A stretch of DNA of 64,000 nt from contig NZ_CP195303.1 in NCBI RefSeq assembly GCF_051245535.1, positions 1,674,001 through 1,738,000 of the forward strand. The letters run 5' to 3'. Shown here piece by piece: positions 15,364 through 25,500 of this stretch; the first letter of the stretch is position 1; the number at the start of each line of letters is the position of its first letter. The DNA comes from Micavibrio aeruginosavorus_D. Its GTDB lineage: Bacteria; Pseudomonadota; Alphaproteobacteria; Micavibrionales; Micavibrionaceae. Position numbers and translations under genes: made by a program. The notes under the pieces were generated by a model that saw nothing but the letters and a program-made list of their open reading frames with translations, was not told the origin of the DNA and made no database searches.

Positions 15364-17133
15364 TTACAGCCGCGCAATATCAAACCCGGTCACAACATCC
15401 GCACCATGGGACACGATAGCCAGCGCCGCATCCGCTTCGGGGAGGATATGGGCGAAATAGAACCGCGCCAGATCCATTTGCGTGGCATAGAACGTCGCGT
15501 CCGACGCATTGGCCTGCACATGGCCGTGCGCCGCCAGCGCCCGGCGCGCCATCATCGCCGCACCCGATACGGTGCCAAAAGCATGCAGGAACGGCGCATC
15601 AATCGCCCCGACACGGTCCGGGTCATTGGTTCCCGATTGCACCAGCGCGGTCGTGGCACTGCGCAACGCCGCCACATTCGTTTTCAACGCCGCCCCCAAC
15701 GCGCTCAGATCATTCTGGTTCGCTGCCGTCAACCGGGTGCACACGCCGTCCATGTCATCCAGCCACGCATTCGCCGCCGCCCCGCCATCGCGCAGAATTT
15801 TGCGGAAGGCCAGATCGGCCGCCTGAATCCCATTGGTGCCCTCATAAATCGGCAGGATGCGCGCATCGCGGTAATATTGTGCCGCGCCCGTTTCTTCGAT
15901 GAATCCCATGCCGCCGTGAATTTGTACACCGGTGGATGTGACACGCACCGCCATATCGGTGCACCAGCTTTTGACAATCGGGGTCAGGAAATCAACCCGG
16001 GCCTGCATCGCCTTGTCACCCGTATGGGCCAGATCCAAAGCACGCGCCGCTTCATACGCCATGGCGCGGCCTGCTTCCACTTGCGCCTTCATCGACAAAA
16101 TCATGCGCACGACATCCGGGTGGTGAATGATCGATACACGATCGCCCGCACCGGACAGGCCACGGCCCTGCACCCGGCCCTTGGCATAGTCGATGGCGGC
16201 TTGCGTCGCGCGGTCGGCCACGGCCACACCCTGCAACCCGACGCACAGGCGCGCATTGTTCATCATGGTGAACATGTATTTCAGGCCTTCATTTTCCACA
16301 CCCACCACATATCCGGTGGCCCCGCCCGCGTCGCCATATTGCATGGTGCAGGTGGGGGATGCATGAATGCCCAACTTGTGTTCAATACCGACGCATTTCA
16401 CATCGTTGCGCGCGCCCGGGTTGCCGTTTTCATCCAGAATGAATTTCGGCACGATGAACAGGGAAATGCCCTTCACCCCTTCCGGTGCATCCGGCGTGCG
16501 GGCCAAAACCAGATGGATAATATTGTCGGCCCAATCATGTTCGCCGTAGGTAATGAAAATCTTCTGACCGATGATTTTATAACTGCCATCCGCCTGTTTC
16601 ACCGCGCGCGTTGTAATCGCGGATAAATCCGACCCCGCCTGCGGCTCGGTCAAATTCATCGTCCCGGTCCATTCACCGGAAATCAGTTTTTCAAGATAGG
16701 CGGCTTTCAGCGCGTCTGATCCATGGCTGTGGATCGCTTCCACCGCGCCTTGGTTCAGCAACGGGCATAGACCAAAGGACATGTTCGATGCCTGCCACAT
16801 CTCCATGACCGGAAACGCCATGGTCCACGGCAAACCTTGCCCACCGAACGCGGGATCGAACGGCACGGCGTTCCATCCGCCTTCAGCATATTGTTTATAC
16901 GCATCGCGGAAGCCGGGTGGCGTGGTCAATGCGCCGTCTTTCAACACGTTACCGGTTTGATCACCGCTGTGGTTCAGCGGGGCCAGAACATCGCGCGCCA
17001 GTTTTCCGGCTTCACCCAGAATGGCATCAATCGTTTCCGCGTCCAGATCGGCCGCCGCCGGAATACCGCCAAGGCCAATCACATCGTTGAGGAGAAAGGC
17101 CATATCCTTTTGCGGGGGGGTGTAATCGGTCAT
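15364..17133 (-). CDS. Acyl-CoA dehydrogenase
   Basis: 589 residues, the long class with an N-terminal cap (YTPPQKDMAFLLNDV) and C-terminal extension, typical of proteobacterial medium/long-chain acyl-CoA dehydrogenases for beta-oxidation. Flavin and substrate segments are visible: MNLTEPQAGSDLS, KIFITYGEHD, GVENEGLKYMF, QIHGGMGFIEE and YEGTNGIQA. It oxidises acyl-CoA to trans-2-enoyl-CoA and passes electrons to ETF. It stands alone, with no thiolase or hydratase neighbour. Related enzymes act on 3-methylmercaptopropionyl-CoA; the exact chain specificity cannot be told. Confidence 0.9.
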   Translation of the reverse strand: MTDYTPPQKDMAFLLNDVIGLGGIPAAADLDAETIDAILGEAGKLARDVLAPLNHSGDQTGNVLKDGALTTPPGFRDAYKQYAEGGWNAVPFDPAFGGQGLPWTMAFPVMEMWQASNMSFGLCPLLNQGAVEAIHSHGSDALKAAYLEKLISGEWTGTMNLTEPQAGSDLSAITTRAVKQADGSYKIIGQKIFITYGEHDWADNIIHLVLARTPDAPEGVKGISLFIVPKFILDENGNPGARNDVKCVGIEHKLGIHASPTCTMQYGDAGGATGYVVGVENEGLKYMFTMMNNARLCVGLQGVAVADRATQAAIDYAKGRVQGRGLSGAGDRVSIIHHPDVVRMILSMKAQVEAGRAMAYEAARALDLAHTGDKAMQARVDFLTPIVKSWCTDMAVRVTSTGVQIHGGMGFIEETGAAQYYRDARILPIYEGTNGIQAADLAFRKILRDGGAAANAWLDDMDGVCTRLTAANQNDLSALGAALKTNVAALRSATTALVQSGTNDPDRVGAIDAPFLHAFGTVSGAAMMARRALAAHGHVQANASDATFYATQMDLARFYFAHILPEADAALAIVSHGADVVTGFDIARL

Positions 17134-17310
17134 TGTGAAAAAATCCGGATAAACGAAGGGGTTGGCATAATGGGCCCGAATCGGCCCCCTTCACTATATA
17201 TCGCCCCCTGCTTGATTCGGAACCCATCTGGCACGGTCCTTGCGATGATCATTCCGAACGGGGCCTGCGTTTAATCCGCCCCACCCTTTTGGATGATATG
17301 ACAAAAAGCC

Positions 17311-18399
17311 ATGAATTTAAGCGGAAATGCCATATATAACAAAGATTTAGAAGCCCTGAGCCAGCGGGCCGGCGCGGACGTGACCGCCGCCATCCACAAG
17401 GCCAGCACCGCCACCGGGGTCGATTTTGCCTATTTGATGGAAAAAGCTGCCGCGGAGAGCAGTTTCGACACCAACGCCCAGGCCGGAACCAGCTCCGCCC
17501 GCGGCCTGTACCAGTTTATCGAACGCACCTGGCTCCAGATGGTGAAGGACCATGGTGCGCAATATGGCCTTGGCGACTATGCCGACAAGATTTCCGATAA
17601 TTATAAAGTTTCCGACAAAGCCGCGCGCAAAGAAATTCTGGCCCTGCGTGATGATCCGCAAATCGCCTCCTACATGGCTGCCGAATTTGCCGCCGATAAC
17701 AAGGCGTATATGCAACAGAATCTGGACAAGGGTTACGGCGAAATCGGATCGACCGAAATGTATTTCGCGCACTTCCTTGGCGCCGGGCAAGCCACCGCGT
17801 TCCTGAATGCGATGAAGGACAACCCGCTGCAACCCGCCGCCGATTTGTTTCCGAAGGCGGCCAACGCCAACCACAACGTGTTTTTCAATTCAAAAACCGG
17901 ACAGGCCAAATCGCTGGCACAGGTTTATGCCTTCTTTGACAAGAAATTCGGCAGTGACGGCAGCATCGATACAGACGCGTTGCGCGCCAATCGTTTGGCC
18001 CCCGGTGTTCCCTCACGCAAACCGGATCAGTTTAAAGCACTGGATGGCGAAGGTGACGGATTGCGCATTCAACCCCGCCCGCAATTTATCGCCACACGCG
18101 ATCTGGGATTTGGCGAAGAGGATGATGCCATATCCGCCGCCGGATCATTGTGGACCAACGCGCAATTATCCATGGCGAAATCATCGCTGTCCTTATTGGG
18201 CAATGAAAAATCCCGCGATGCCGTACCCACAGGCGGATTGATTACCGATCCGATCACCGTGATGACGATGGCGCAATTGAGCGCACCGGGCGAAACCGCC
18301 GCCAACACCGCCACGCATCAGCGCAAGAAAGACGATGATGACGAAGGCCAGCAAAACCGCATCATGCGCCCGCGTTTAATGACCGCGATCAGCGCATAA
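17311..18399 (+). CDS. Lytic transglycosylase-like (SLT fold) protein
   Basis: 362 residues. Residues 30-70 carry the SLT signature: the catalytic Glu49 in KAAAESSFD, then AGTSSARGLYQFI (58-70) and a further motif ending EMYFAHFLGAG near residue 150. It would cut peptidoglycan glycan strands. There is no obvious signal peptide at the chosen ATG, unusual for a periplasmic enzyme; it could be exported by a flagellar or other specialised route, or by lysis. The C-terminal 130 residues are low-complexity and uncharacterised. A terminator follows. Confidence 0.75.
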   Translation: MNLSGNAIYNKDLEALSQRAGADVTAAIHKASTATGVDFAYLMEKAAAESSFDTNAQAGTSSARGLYQFIERTWLQMVKDHGAQYGLGDYADKISDNYKVSDKAARKEILALRDDPQIASYMAAEFAADNKAYMQQNLDKGYGEIGSTEMYFAHFLGAGQATAFLNAMKDNPLQPAADLFPKAANANHNVFFNSKTGQAKSLAQVYAFFDKKFGSDGSIDTDALRANRLAPGVPSRKPDQFKALDGEGDGLRIQPRPQFIATRDLGFGEEDDAISAAGSLWTNAQLSMAKSSLSLLGNEKSRDAVPTGGLITDPITVMTMAQLSAPGETAANTATHQRKKDDDDEGQQNRIMRPRLMTAISA

Positions 18400-18430
18400 G
18401 TCCCCAGTTTCCAACTCCAGACCCACCTTG

Positions 18431-18464
18431 ATCCCGGATGCGTGAGCATTCGGGATTTTTCTTT
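18431..18464 (+). terminator. Terminator after the transglycosylase gene
   Basis: The stem ATCCCGGATGC/GCATTCGGGAT with a GTGA loop and one G-U pair is followed by TTTTTC, 32 bases after the stop. Confidence 0.8.
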
Positions 18465-18701
18465 GCCCGTCCATTTTGCACCCGCAACAAATATTCATAT
18501 CCGGATTTTAAATGATTATTTGTAAATATAAATAAATACAGATACGAATACAGTAATTATAGATTGAATACTATTGGTTAATATTAAATACTGATTGTTA
18601 ATTTGTATTTAATTTATAGTTCACTGTTAAAATATATACTTGAAATAGTGCCGGAATTTTGCTATAAAATAGGCATGGACAAACAAATATAGGAGGTCCA
18701 A
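18465..18701. other. AT-rich island upstream of the Cys/Met-rich small gene
   Basis: About 200 bases (18490-18670) of almost pure A/T in a GC-rich chromosome, with many TAAATA and TATTTAA strings and no open frame of note. It looks intrinsically curved or a binding platform for an AT-recognising nucleoid protein. The only clear functional signals are the sigma70-like promoter and SD at its right end, which belong to the following small gene. Confidence 0.6.
18640..18668 (+). promoter_or_regulatory. Strong sigma70-type promoter of the 88-residue gene
   Basis: TTGAAA (18640-18645), a 17-base spacer and TATAAA (18663-18668) lie 33 bases before the ATG at 18702. A near-perfect SD, AGGAGGT (18691-18697), follows. 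A five-codon ATG...TAG frame begins at 18675 in the leader. Confidence 0.75.
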
Positions 18702-18968
18702 ATGACACGTTTTCTTCGCAAATGCCTTCACTGTGGTCACGCTCTGTCCGGTCGCTTTGGCCGTGCCGTTCGCGCCATGCAGGGATGCTGTGAAGGACGC
18801 GCGCGCAGCGCCGACCCTGCGGTCAAGGCGTCCCTGAACACCCACAAGCCGGATGATGGCATGTTCTGGGTCATGGCCATGATGGCCCTGATGATGAACA
18901 ACATCATGTACAGACCCGCGCTACAACAGCCGGTCCGCGCCATGGATGCGTTCGAAATCAACGCATAA
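18702..18968 (+). CDS. Small Cys/Met-rich protein, candidate metal-binding, unknown
   Basis: 88 residues with a strong promoter and an AGGAGGT SD, so clearly expressed. The N-terminal part is basic with CLHCGH (8-13) and CC at 29-30; residues 54-69 form a hydrophobic, Met-rich stretch with seven Met in 16 residues, possibly a short membrane helix. Cys, His and Met of this kind suggest soft-metal (copper or similar) binding, which is inference only. No family recognised. It lies at the right edge of an AT-rich island and is closed by a terminator. Confidence 0.65.
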   Translation: MTRFLRKCLHCGHALSGRFGRAVRAMQGCCEGRARSADPAVKASLNTHKPDDGMFWVMAMMALMMNNIMYRPALQQPVRAMDAFEINA

Positions 18969-18995
18969 TCATTCGCACTTGGGTTAAATAAAGGA

Positions 18996-19023
18996 AAAGC
19001 GCCGCAGATTTTTGCGGCGCTTT
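18996..19023. terminator. Bidirectional terminator between the small gene and tsaC
   Basis: The perfect 11-bp stem AAAGCGCCGCA/TGCGGCGCTTT with a six-base loop lies between converging genes ending at 18968 and 19039. Confidence 0.85.
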
Positions 19024-19038
19024 GTTTATTTTGAATTC

Positions 19039-20034
19039 TTATTTCACACTGCCCGCCGCGGCGCGCCGCAAACGGTCATTGATGGCCAGACCCACGCCCG
19101 TATCCGGAATGTCCATCACGGCAATTCCACTGTTCTGGCCATTATCCAATTCACGCATCATGCGGAACAAATTGGAGGCCGCTTCGTACAAATCGCCATT
19201 TTCGCTCAAATTCCGCAAAGCATGATCGGGCAACGCACTGGCCGCACCGCCGCCGCGCAAACCCATAAACCGCGTGGACCCAAAGGCCAACAAGCCCTCC
19301 CCCGGCGCAACATCGACCGCGCGCATGCGCAGCGGAATGGCCGGCGCATAATGTCGCAACAATTGCCCCGGCGATTTTGGCGCATCGTGATCGCCCAGAT
19401 CATATCCAACATCACGGCCCAGAACGCGACCAATCTGTTCTGCCGTAATCGCGCCGGGGCGCAGGACGACGGGCACATCCCCCGACAAATCCAGAACCGT
19501 GGATTCCAACCCCACATCGCACGGCCCCGCCGCCAATATCATATCAACGGCATCACCCAGTGAATCGGCAACATGTTTCGGTGTGGTCGGGCTGATCGAT
19601 CCGGATTTATTCGCACTGGGCGCGGCCAATGGCACGGCACAGACGCGCAACAAATCCTGCGTCACCTTGTGCGCGGGCACACGAATGGCCAACGTGGGCA
19701 GCCCCGCCGAACACAAATCAGACACCGGGGAATTATTTGCGCGCGGCAAAATCATGGTCAACGGCCCCGGCCAGAAACTTTCTGCCACCAACCGCGCGGC
19801 ATCATTCATCACAACCAGTTTTTCCGCCGCCGCAACATCCGGCACATGCACGATCAACGGGTTAAACCCGGGCCGCCCCTTGGCCGCAAAAATTTTGGCC
19901 ACCGCCACACCGTCCAGCGCATTGGCGGCAAGGCCATAGACGGTTTCGGTTGGCATGGCCACCAACCCGCCATCGCGCAAAATCTGCGCGGCGTCGTTTA
20001 ATGTAGAGGGAGAAACAGCAACAATACGCGGCAT
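19039..20034 (-). CDS. L-threonylcarbamoyladenylate synthase (Sua5/TsaC long form)
   Basis: 331 residues from ATG 20034, eight bases after anmK ends; a longer frame would overlap anmK. The YrdC domain carries GGLVAMPTETVYGLAANA (29-46) and KGRPGFNPLIVH, plus SANKSG. The C-terminal Sua5 extension (GQLLRHYAPAIPLRMR onwards) marks the long type. It makes threonylcarbamoyl-AMP from Thr, bicarbonate and ATP for the t6A37 modification of ANN-reading tRNAs. Probably transcribed with anmK. Confidence 0.93.
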   Translation of the reverse strand: MPRIVAVSPSTLNDAAQILRDGGLVAMPTETVYGLAANALDGVAVAKIFAAKGRPGFNPLIVHVPDVAAAEKLVVMNDAARLVAESFWPGPLTMILPRANNSPVSDLCSAGLPTLAIRVPAHKVTQDLLRVCAVPLAAPSANKSGSISPTTPKHVADSLGDAVDMILAAGPCDVGLESTVLDLSGDVPVVLRPGAITAEQIGRVLGRDVGYDLGDHDAPKSPGQLLRHYAPAIPLRMRAVDVAPGEGLLAFGSTRFMGLRGGGAASALPDHALRNLSENGDLYEAASNLFRMMRELDNGQNSGIAVMDIPDTGVGLAINDRLRRAAAGSVK

Positions 20035-20042
20035 CGAAACAA

Positions 20043-21164
20043 CTAACCCACGCGCATCGTTTTTCCGGGCGCGGGGTGCAATTGCCCACCGCTGACCGCA
20101 ATCTTGCATCCGGTTGTTTCGGGAACCGATAACGGTTGCCCCAGCAAGGACCGCACGGCGAGCCATGCAAACCCTTCGGCCTCAACCGCATCCCCGTTCC
20201 AGCCCAGCGCATCAATCGAATGCACGGGCACGCCCAGAACGTCACGCAACCCATCCATGATCACCGGGTTCAAACGCCCGCCACCAGCCACGTACCAGGC
20301 CTTCGGCGCTTCGGGCAAATGATCACGCGCGGCGGCAATGGATTCAACGGTGAAGCGCGTCAATGTCGCCGCGCCATCCGCCGCATTCATGCCGACCAGA
20401 TCGCCCGTAATATGCCACGCATCGCGGTCCAGCGATTTAGGTGGTGCCACGCGGAAATATTGATGCCCCAACCAGCCCCGCACAATGCCATTGTGGAACG
20501 TTCCAGATTTGGCCAATTGGCCATCCAGATCAAATTCCGCACCCGTATGTTTGCGGGTCCAGTCATTGATAATGGCATTGCCCGGACCGGTATCAAACGC
20601 GCTCAACCGTCCATCCGCGCCGATCCATGTCACGTTCGCCACGCCACCAATATTCAAAATCGCCACCGGCAGATCCAGCCCGGATGACGCCGCCATAGCG
20701 CGGTGATAAAGCGGAATAAGCGGCGCGCCCTGCCCGCCATGCTTTACGTCGTTGGTGCGGAAATCATTGATCACATCAATGCCAGTTTCACTGGCCAGCA
20801 GATCGCCATTGCCAATCTGCCATGTAAACCCACCGGGGGCGTCATGCATGATCGTCTGGCCATGGAAGCCGATCAGATCGACATCCGCAGCAAGCACCCC
20901 GGTTTGCGCCAGCAACGCCCGCACCACATCGGCATGCGCCTTGGTCATCAGGGTTTCCGCCCGCGCCACGGTGCCGTCATTGTCCACACGGCGGCCCAGA
21001 CAGGCGCGCAGGGCATCGCGCACAGAATCTTCGTAAGGAACCGTGATAAACCCCAGATGTGTCAGGGAATCCGCCCCATCCGTCCGGATCAGCGCCGCAT
21101 CAATCCCATCCAGCGATGTGCCCGACATCAGGCCGATAACCGTGTATTCTCTTGGCTTTTTCAT
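20043..21164 (-). CDS. anmK: Anhydro-N-acetylmuramic acid kinase
   Basis: 373 residues. The N-terminus GLMSGTSLDGIDAALI (11-26) is the hallmark, and DFRTNDVKHGGQGAPLIPLYH, NIGGVANVTWIG and FDTGPGNAIIND follow in the usual order, the first two split across the active-site cleft. It phosphorylates and opens 1,6-anhydro-MurNAc from peptidoglycan recycling to MurNAc-6-P. It is divergent from tyrS with 66 bases between, a pairing often seen in alphaproteobacteria. Confidence 0.95.
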   Translation of the reverse strand: MKKPREYTVIGLMSGTSLDGIDAALIRTDGADSLTHLGFITVPYEDSVRDALRACLGRRVDNDGTVARAETLMTKAHADVVRALLAQTGVLAADVDLIGFHGQTIMHDAPGGFTWQIGNGDLLASETGIDVINDFRTNDVKHGGQGAPLIPLYHRAMAASSGLDLPVAILNIGGVANVTWIGADGRLSAFDTGPGNAIINDWTRKHTGAEFDLDGQLAKSGTFHNGIVRGWLGHQYFRVAPPKSLDRDAWHITGDLVGMNAADGAATLTRFTVESIAAARDHLPEAPKAWYVAGGGRLNPVIMDGLRDVLGVPVHSIDALGWNGDAVEAEGFAWLAVRSLLGQPLSVPETTGCKIAVSGGQLHPAPGKTMRVG

Positions 21165-21230
21165 GGCTTCCTGCTATCACAATTTCGACGAAAACAGCAA
21201 TAAACGCTTACATATCCGGGACTTGGCACC

Positions 21231-22487
21231 ATGGCCAGCTATAAATCCGAATTCCTGAACATTTTACAACAACGCGGCTTTGTCCACCAGTGCAGTGATT
21301 TTGACGGGCTGGACGCGAAACTGGCCGCCGGGTCGTGCTCGGCTTACGTCGGCTATGACCCCACGGGCAAATCCCTGCATGTCGGACACATGATCTCCAT
21401 CATGATGCTGATGTGGTTCCAGAAATGTGGTCATAAGCCGGTCACCCTGATGGGTGGCGGCACGGCCATGCTGGGCGATCCGTCGTTTAAGGATAAGACG
21501 CGCCCGCTTTTGACCAAAGAAGAAATCAAAACCAACATCGCCAGCATTCAGGAAAGCTTTGCGTCTTACATTGATTATGACACCGCGCCCAACGCCGCGA
21601 CCATGGTCAATAATGCCGACTGGTTGCTGAACCTGAACTACATGGATTTCCTGCGCGAATATGGCACGCACTTCACTGTCAACCGCATGCTGACCTTTGA
21701 CTCGGTCAAATTGCGTCTGGACCGGGAACAACCGCTGACCTTCCTGGAATTCAACTACATGATCATGCAGGGGTACGATTTCGTCGAACTGCACCGCCGT
21801 CATGGCACGATCCTGCAAATGGGCGGATCGGACCAATGGGGCAACATGATCAATGGCGTTGAACTGGGCCGCCGCGCGGATAACGCGGAATTGTTTGTCC
21901 TGACCTGCCCGCTGCTGACCACCGCGTCGGGCGCGAAAATGGGCAAGACAGAAAATGGCGCGGTCTGGCTGCGCGGTGATATGTGCACGCCTTATGATTA
22001 CTGGCAATATTGGCGCAATACCGAAGATGCCGACGTGGGCAAATTCCTGCGCCTGTTCACCATGCTGCCGCTGGATGAAATTGCCAAGCTGGAAGCTTTG
22101 GGTGGCGCGGAAATCAACGAGGCCAAGAAGGTTCTGGCCTTCGAAGCCACGAAACTGTGCCATGGAGAAGACGCCGCGCATCACGCCGCCGCAACGGCGC
22201 AGAAAGTATTCGAGCAAGGCGGTGTTGGCGGTGATTTGCCGAGCATTGAATATGACCGCACAACGCTGGATTCCGGCATCGCGCTGGTCGATGTTCTGTG
22301 CGATCTGGACCTCGCCTCATCCAAGGGTGATGCCCGTCGCTTGATCCAAGGCGGCGGTGCCCGCGTGAACGACGCGCAGATCAGCGATGTCGCCCACACG
22401 ATTGCGGCCAATGATTTGACTGGCGATGGCTATATCAAAATTTCATCGGGTAAGAAGAAACACGCGCTGGTGCGGGTGAAGGGCTAA
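21231..22487 (+). CDS. tyrS: Tyrosyl-tRNA synthetase
   Basis: 418 residues, full length for bacterial class Ic TyrRS. The HIGH motif reads HVGH (50-53), the active-site FNYMIMQGYDF and GGSDQWGNM motifs follow, and the KMSKS loop reads KMGKT (236-240). The C-terminal S4-like RNA-binding domain is present (KGDARRLIQGGGARVND). It charges tRNA-Tyr. It ends before a bidirectional terminator. Confidence 0.97.
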   Translation: MASYKSEFLNILQQRGFVHQCSDFDGLDAKLAAGSCSAYVGYDPTGKSLHVGHMISIMMLMWFQKCGHKPVTLMGGGTAMLGDPSFKDKTRPLLTKEEIKTNIASIQESFASYIDYDTAPNAATMVNNADWLLNLNYMDFLREYGTHFTVNRMLTFDSVKLRLDREQPLTFLEFNYMIMQGYDFVELHRRHGTILQMGGSDQWGNMINGVELGRRADNAELFVLTCPLLTTASGAKMGKTENGAVWLRGDMCTPYDYWQYWRNTEDADVGKFLRLFTMLPLDEIAKLEALGGAEINEAKKVLAFEATKLCHGEDAAHHAAATAQKVFEQGGVGGDLPSIEYDRTTLDSGIALVDVLCDLDLASSKGDARRLIQGGGARVNDAQISDVAHTIAANDLTGDGYIKISSGKKKHALVRVKG

Positions 22488-22508
22488 GCCCACCATCCAT
22501 CGCCATTA

Positions 22509-22542
22509 AAAAACGCGGAAAGCATTCTTTCCGCGTTTTTAT
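22509..22542. terminator. Bidirectional terminator after tyrS
   Basis: AAAACGCGGAAA and TTTCCGCGTTTT form a 12-bp stem flanked by A- and T-runs, between tyrS (plus) and the AsmA-like gene (minus), six bases from the latter's stop. Confidence 0.9.
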
Positions 22543-22547
22543 TTATC

Positions 22548-25500
22548 TTATTCAAAAAACAATTTCCGCAGGAACCCCGGTGCCAGAACGGCCAGCGGGT
22601 TCACGGTGGTCGTCGGGTTGCTGGTCGGCCCGCGGATCGTATAGGTCGCGGCAAACACCGCCCCGCCACCGCCCGTAATCACATCCCCAATCAACGGGAT
22701 GCTGGAAATCAATTCATTGACCATCGAAACCGGGACGATCGTGCCCTTGATATCCATGGTTTGTTTGGCTTCATCCAGCGTCCCTTGGAACGTCAGGCCC
22801 ATGGCGGCCCCTGCTGTGCGGCCATCCAGAATGGTCATCAATGACCCGCCATAGCGTTGTTCCCAGATAAAGTTGCCTTCCAGCTTGGTAAAGTCGATCC
22901 CGTCACTGCCCAGCAATTGGATAATCCCCGGCAGGCTCAGCGCGCTGAGCAGGCGGGCCAGAACCGGGGCATTCACCACACGGAAATTGGAAATCAGGGC
23001 ATGGCCCTGCAACTTGCCACGGAACAGGCCCTCCGGCGGCTGGCCGTCCACGCGCAAAACGCCGCCGACCATGTTTTCATAGTAACCAAAGGCCTTCAAG
23101 GCCGCGCCCGCATCGTTGCTGTCGATGGCCAGAACCATGCGGCCCGTACTGTCCGGTTTATAGCGGAAGGCCAGTGTCCCCTTGCCCACCGCCGCATCGA
23201 CATCCAGCTTCGTCACTTCGCCGCGACGGTCCATTTCCAGATCGACCTTGGCGTTCTTGATCGACTGATCCTTGTTGGTCAGCATCACCGGAACCTGCAC
23301 CAAAGCCACGATGGCCGGGCCATCCGTTGCCGGTTGCTGCCCAGCCTTGCCGTCATTATCCAGGAACGGGCGCGCATCAAATGATTGCCCCGTTACATTC
23401 AGGCGCAGAATATCATCGGTGCCTTGCGTAAATTCCAACGTCCCGCGTGTATCCCCCAAACGGGCATTGGGGAATTTACCGCCGGATACTTGCGGGCCTT
23501 CTTTGGCCTGACGGAAATTCAAAATCGCGTTTTCAACCTTGGCATCCGGCGTGGTGATGGACAGATTTTGAATATCGCGCAGCACGCCCCCCGGCGCCAG
23601 ATTCACACGCGCCGACGCCGTCGCCGGAACGGCCGGTTTCTTTTCATACTTGAACGGCTTCACCATCAATGTTGCGGGCGTGGCATCAATATTCAGATCG
23701 ATGGTCACACTGCGGTCTTGTTTCTCGGTGTAGGTGATCTTCGCCGGCGCAGACCCCGCGACCCAATCGGCCAGATCGGCCCCGAAATGCGCCCGCAATT
23801 CCGGATCAATCACCGTTTCGGCCACGACCTGATAATCATAGGGCTGGCCCGCCGTGCTGAGAAACTGGGCCCAGCGGAATTTCATATCGCGCCCGGAAAT
23901 TTTACCCTGACCCTCAACCGATACTTCGTTGCCCGCCATTTTCATGGCCAACCCCGTGCCCGTTACATCCAATCCGCTGACCAGACCGGGCATCACGACA
24001 TTGTTCAACGTGCCATCCACGGTGACTTTGACATCTTCCGTCTTCACATGTTCCGCGGTGGGAAGGTCGACCCCGATTTTCAAATCGGCATCACCCAAGA
24101 TTTTTTCCAATGGCACCGGAAAATCACGCCCCGCCTCGATCGGTTCGGCACGGATATATTCCAACACCGTTTTCAGCGGACCCGTCAGGCGCAGATCAAT
24201 ATCCGCTGTTCCAACCCCCTCACCCGTCACGGTGTCAATCACCACCGTGCCTTCGGACACAGCCATATCACCCAACGCGGCCTTGTCCACCTTGAACGAC
24301 AGCGTATCGGTTTTAATGTCAAAATGTCCCGATCCGTGGGCGGCTTTCACCTTCATCAACGGGGCGCGGTAATCGATATCCATGTTTTCGATACCGAAAT
24401 CGGCGGTCAGTGCCTCGACCGTGACATCCATTTCGCCAGCCGTGGCTTCATCAGTTTCCAACGCCGCGGATTTTTGCGCCTTCAATGACACTTTGATTTC
24501 AGCATCATGCACGCGCCCGCCCGACAAATGATCCAGCACCCACGGCGTGATGGATTTTTCGGCCAGAATTTTGGGCCAGAGCGGGGCCACGCTGGCCTGT
24601 GGCAAATCGGGAATGCGCAATGTGATCGGCGCGGTAAACCCGACATCCGGATTGCCGGATATATCGGCCTGCGCCGATACGGCCAGACCCCCAACCTGCA
24701 CCGACACATCTTCGATATGGAAGATACGGTCAGAACGATTGAAGGATGCCTTGACGTTCATATTCTGGAACGCCAGCGGCGCATCATACAAATCCGGCAA
24801 ATTCACCTGTCCCGCCACGGCCTGCAGGTTGAAATTTGCCGTGTGCAGGAACAGGCCGCTATCCATCGCCAGCTCCACCGTGCCCTGCAGCGGAATGTCC
24901 TGCCCTTGCAGCCACGCCAGTTCCGGGAATTTTGTGGCCAGGAATGGTGTTGAAATGCTCTGCACATTCAATCGCGCCAGCAATGTTTTGGAATCGCGGT
25001 CATAGGCCGCATCCAGCATGATATTGGCATCGCCACGATCTTGTTCAATCCACAGCGTCGATGTGGCCACCAACCCGTCACGCCCCTTGCGAAACATCAA
25101 ATCCAGACGCGGTATCAACCATGATTGCTGGACCGCATAATCCTCGACCATCATGCGCGCGCCGGTGACACGCACCATGCGCAGCGATTTCATCGGCCAA
25201 TCGGCCGGCATGTCATCAACATCTTTTGACAATGTATCCAGCAGGGTAAACAGAAACTCACTCTGCGCTTCCGGCATCTCTGTGTCGGACCCCGCATCAT
25301 CCAGCCCGAGGGTGAATTTACGATCCGCCGTCCGCACCAAGGTCAGCAAGGGACGATCAATAAACACCGCGCGCGGCACCACCTGCCCCAGCAGCAGGCG
25401 GCCACGGGCCAAGGACAGGCCCAGCGAGTCCATGCCCAACATCGTCCGGTTATCGGCACGGTTCATCAGGCGCACATTCTGCAACGTGATGCGCGGACGG

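Noticed and set aside
15334..16626. 430-residue plus-strand open frame opposite the acyl-CoA dehydrogenase
   Set aside because: Arg/His-rich antisense composition with no SD; it is the shadow of the dehydrogenase gene on the other strand.
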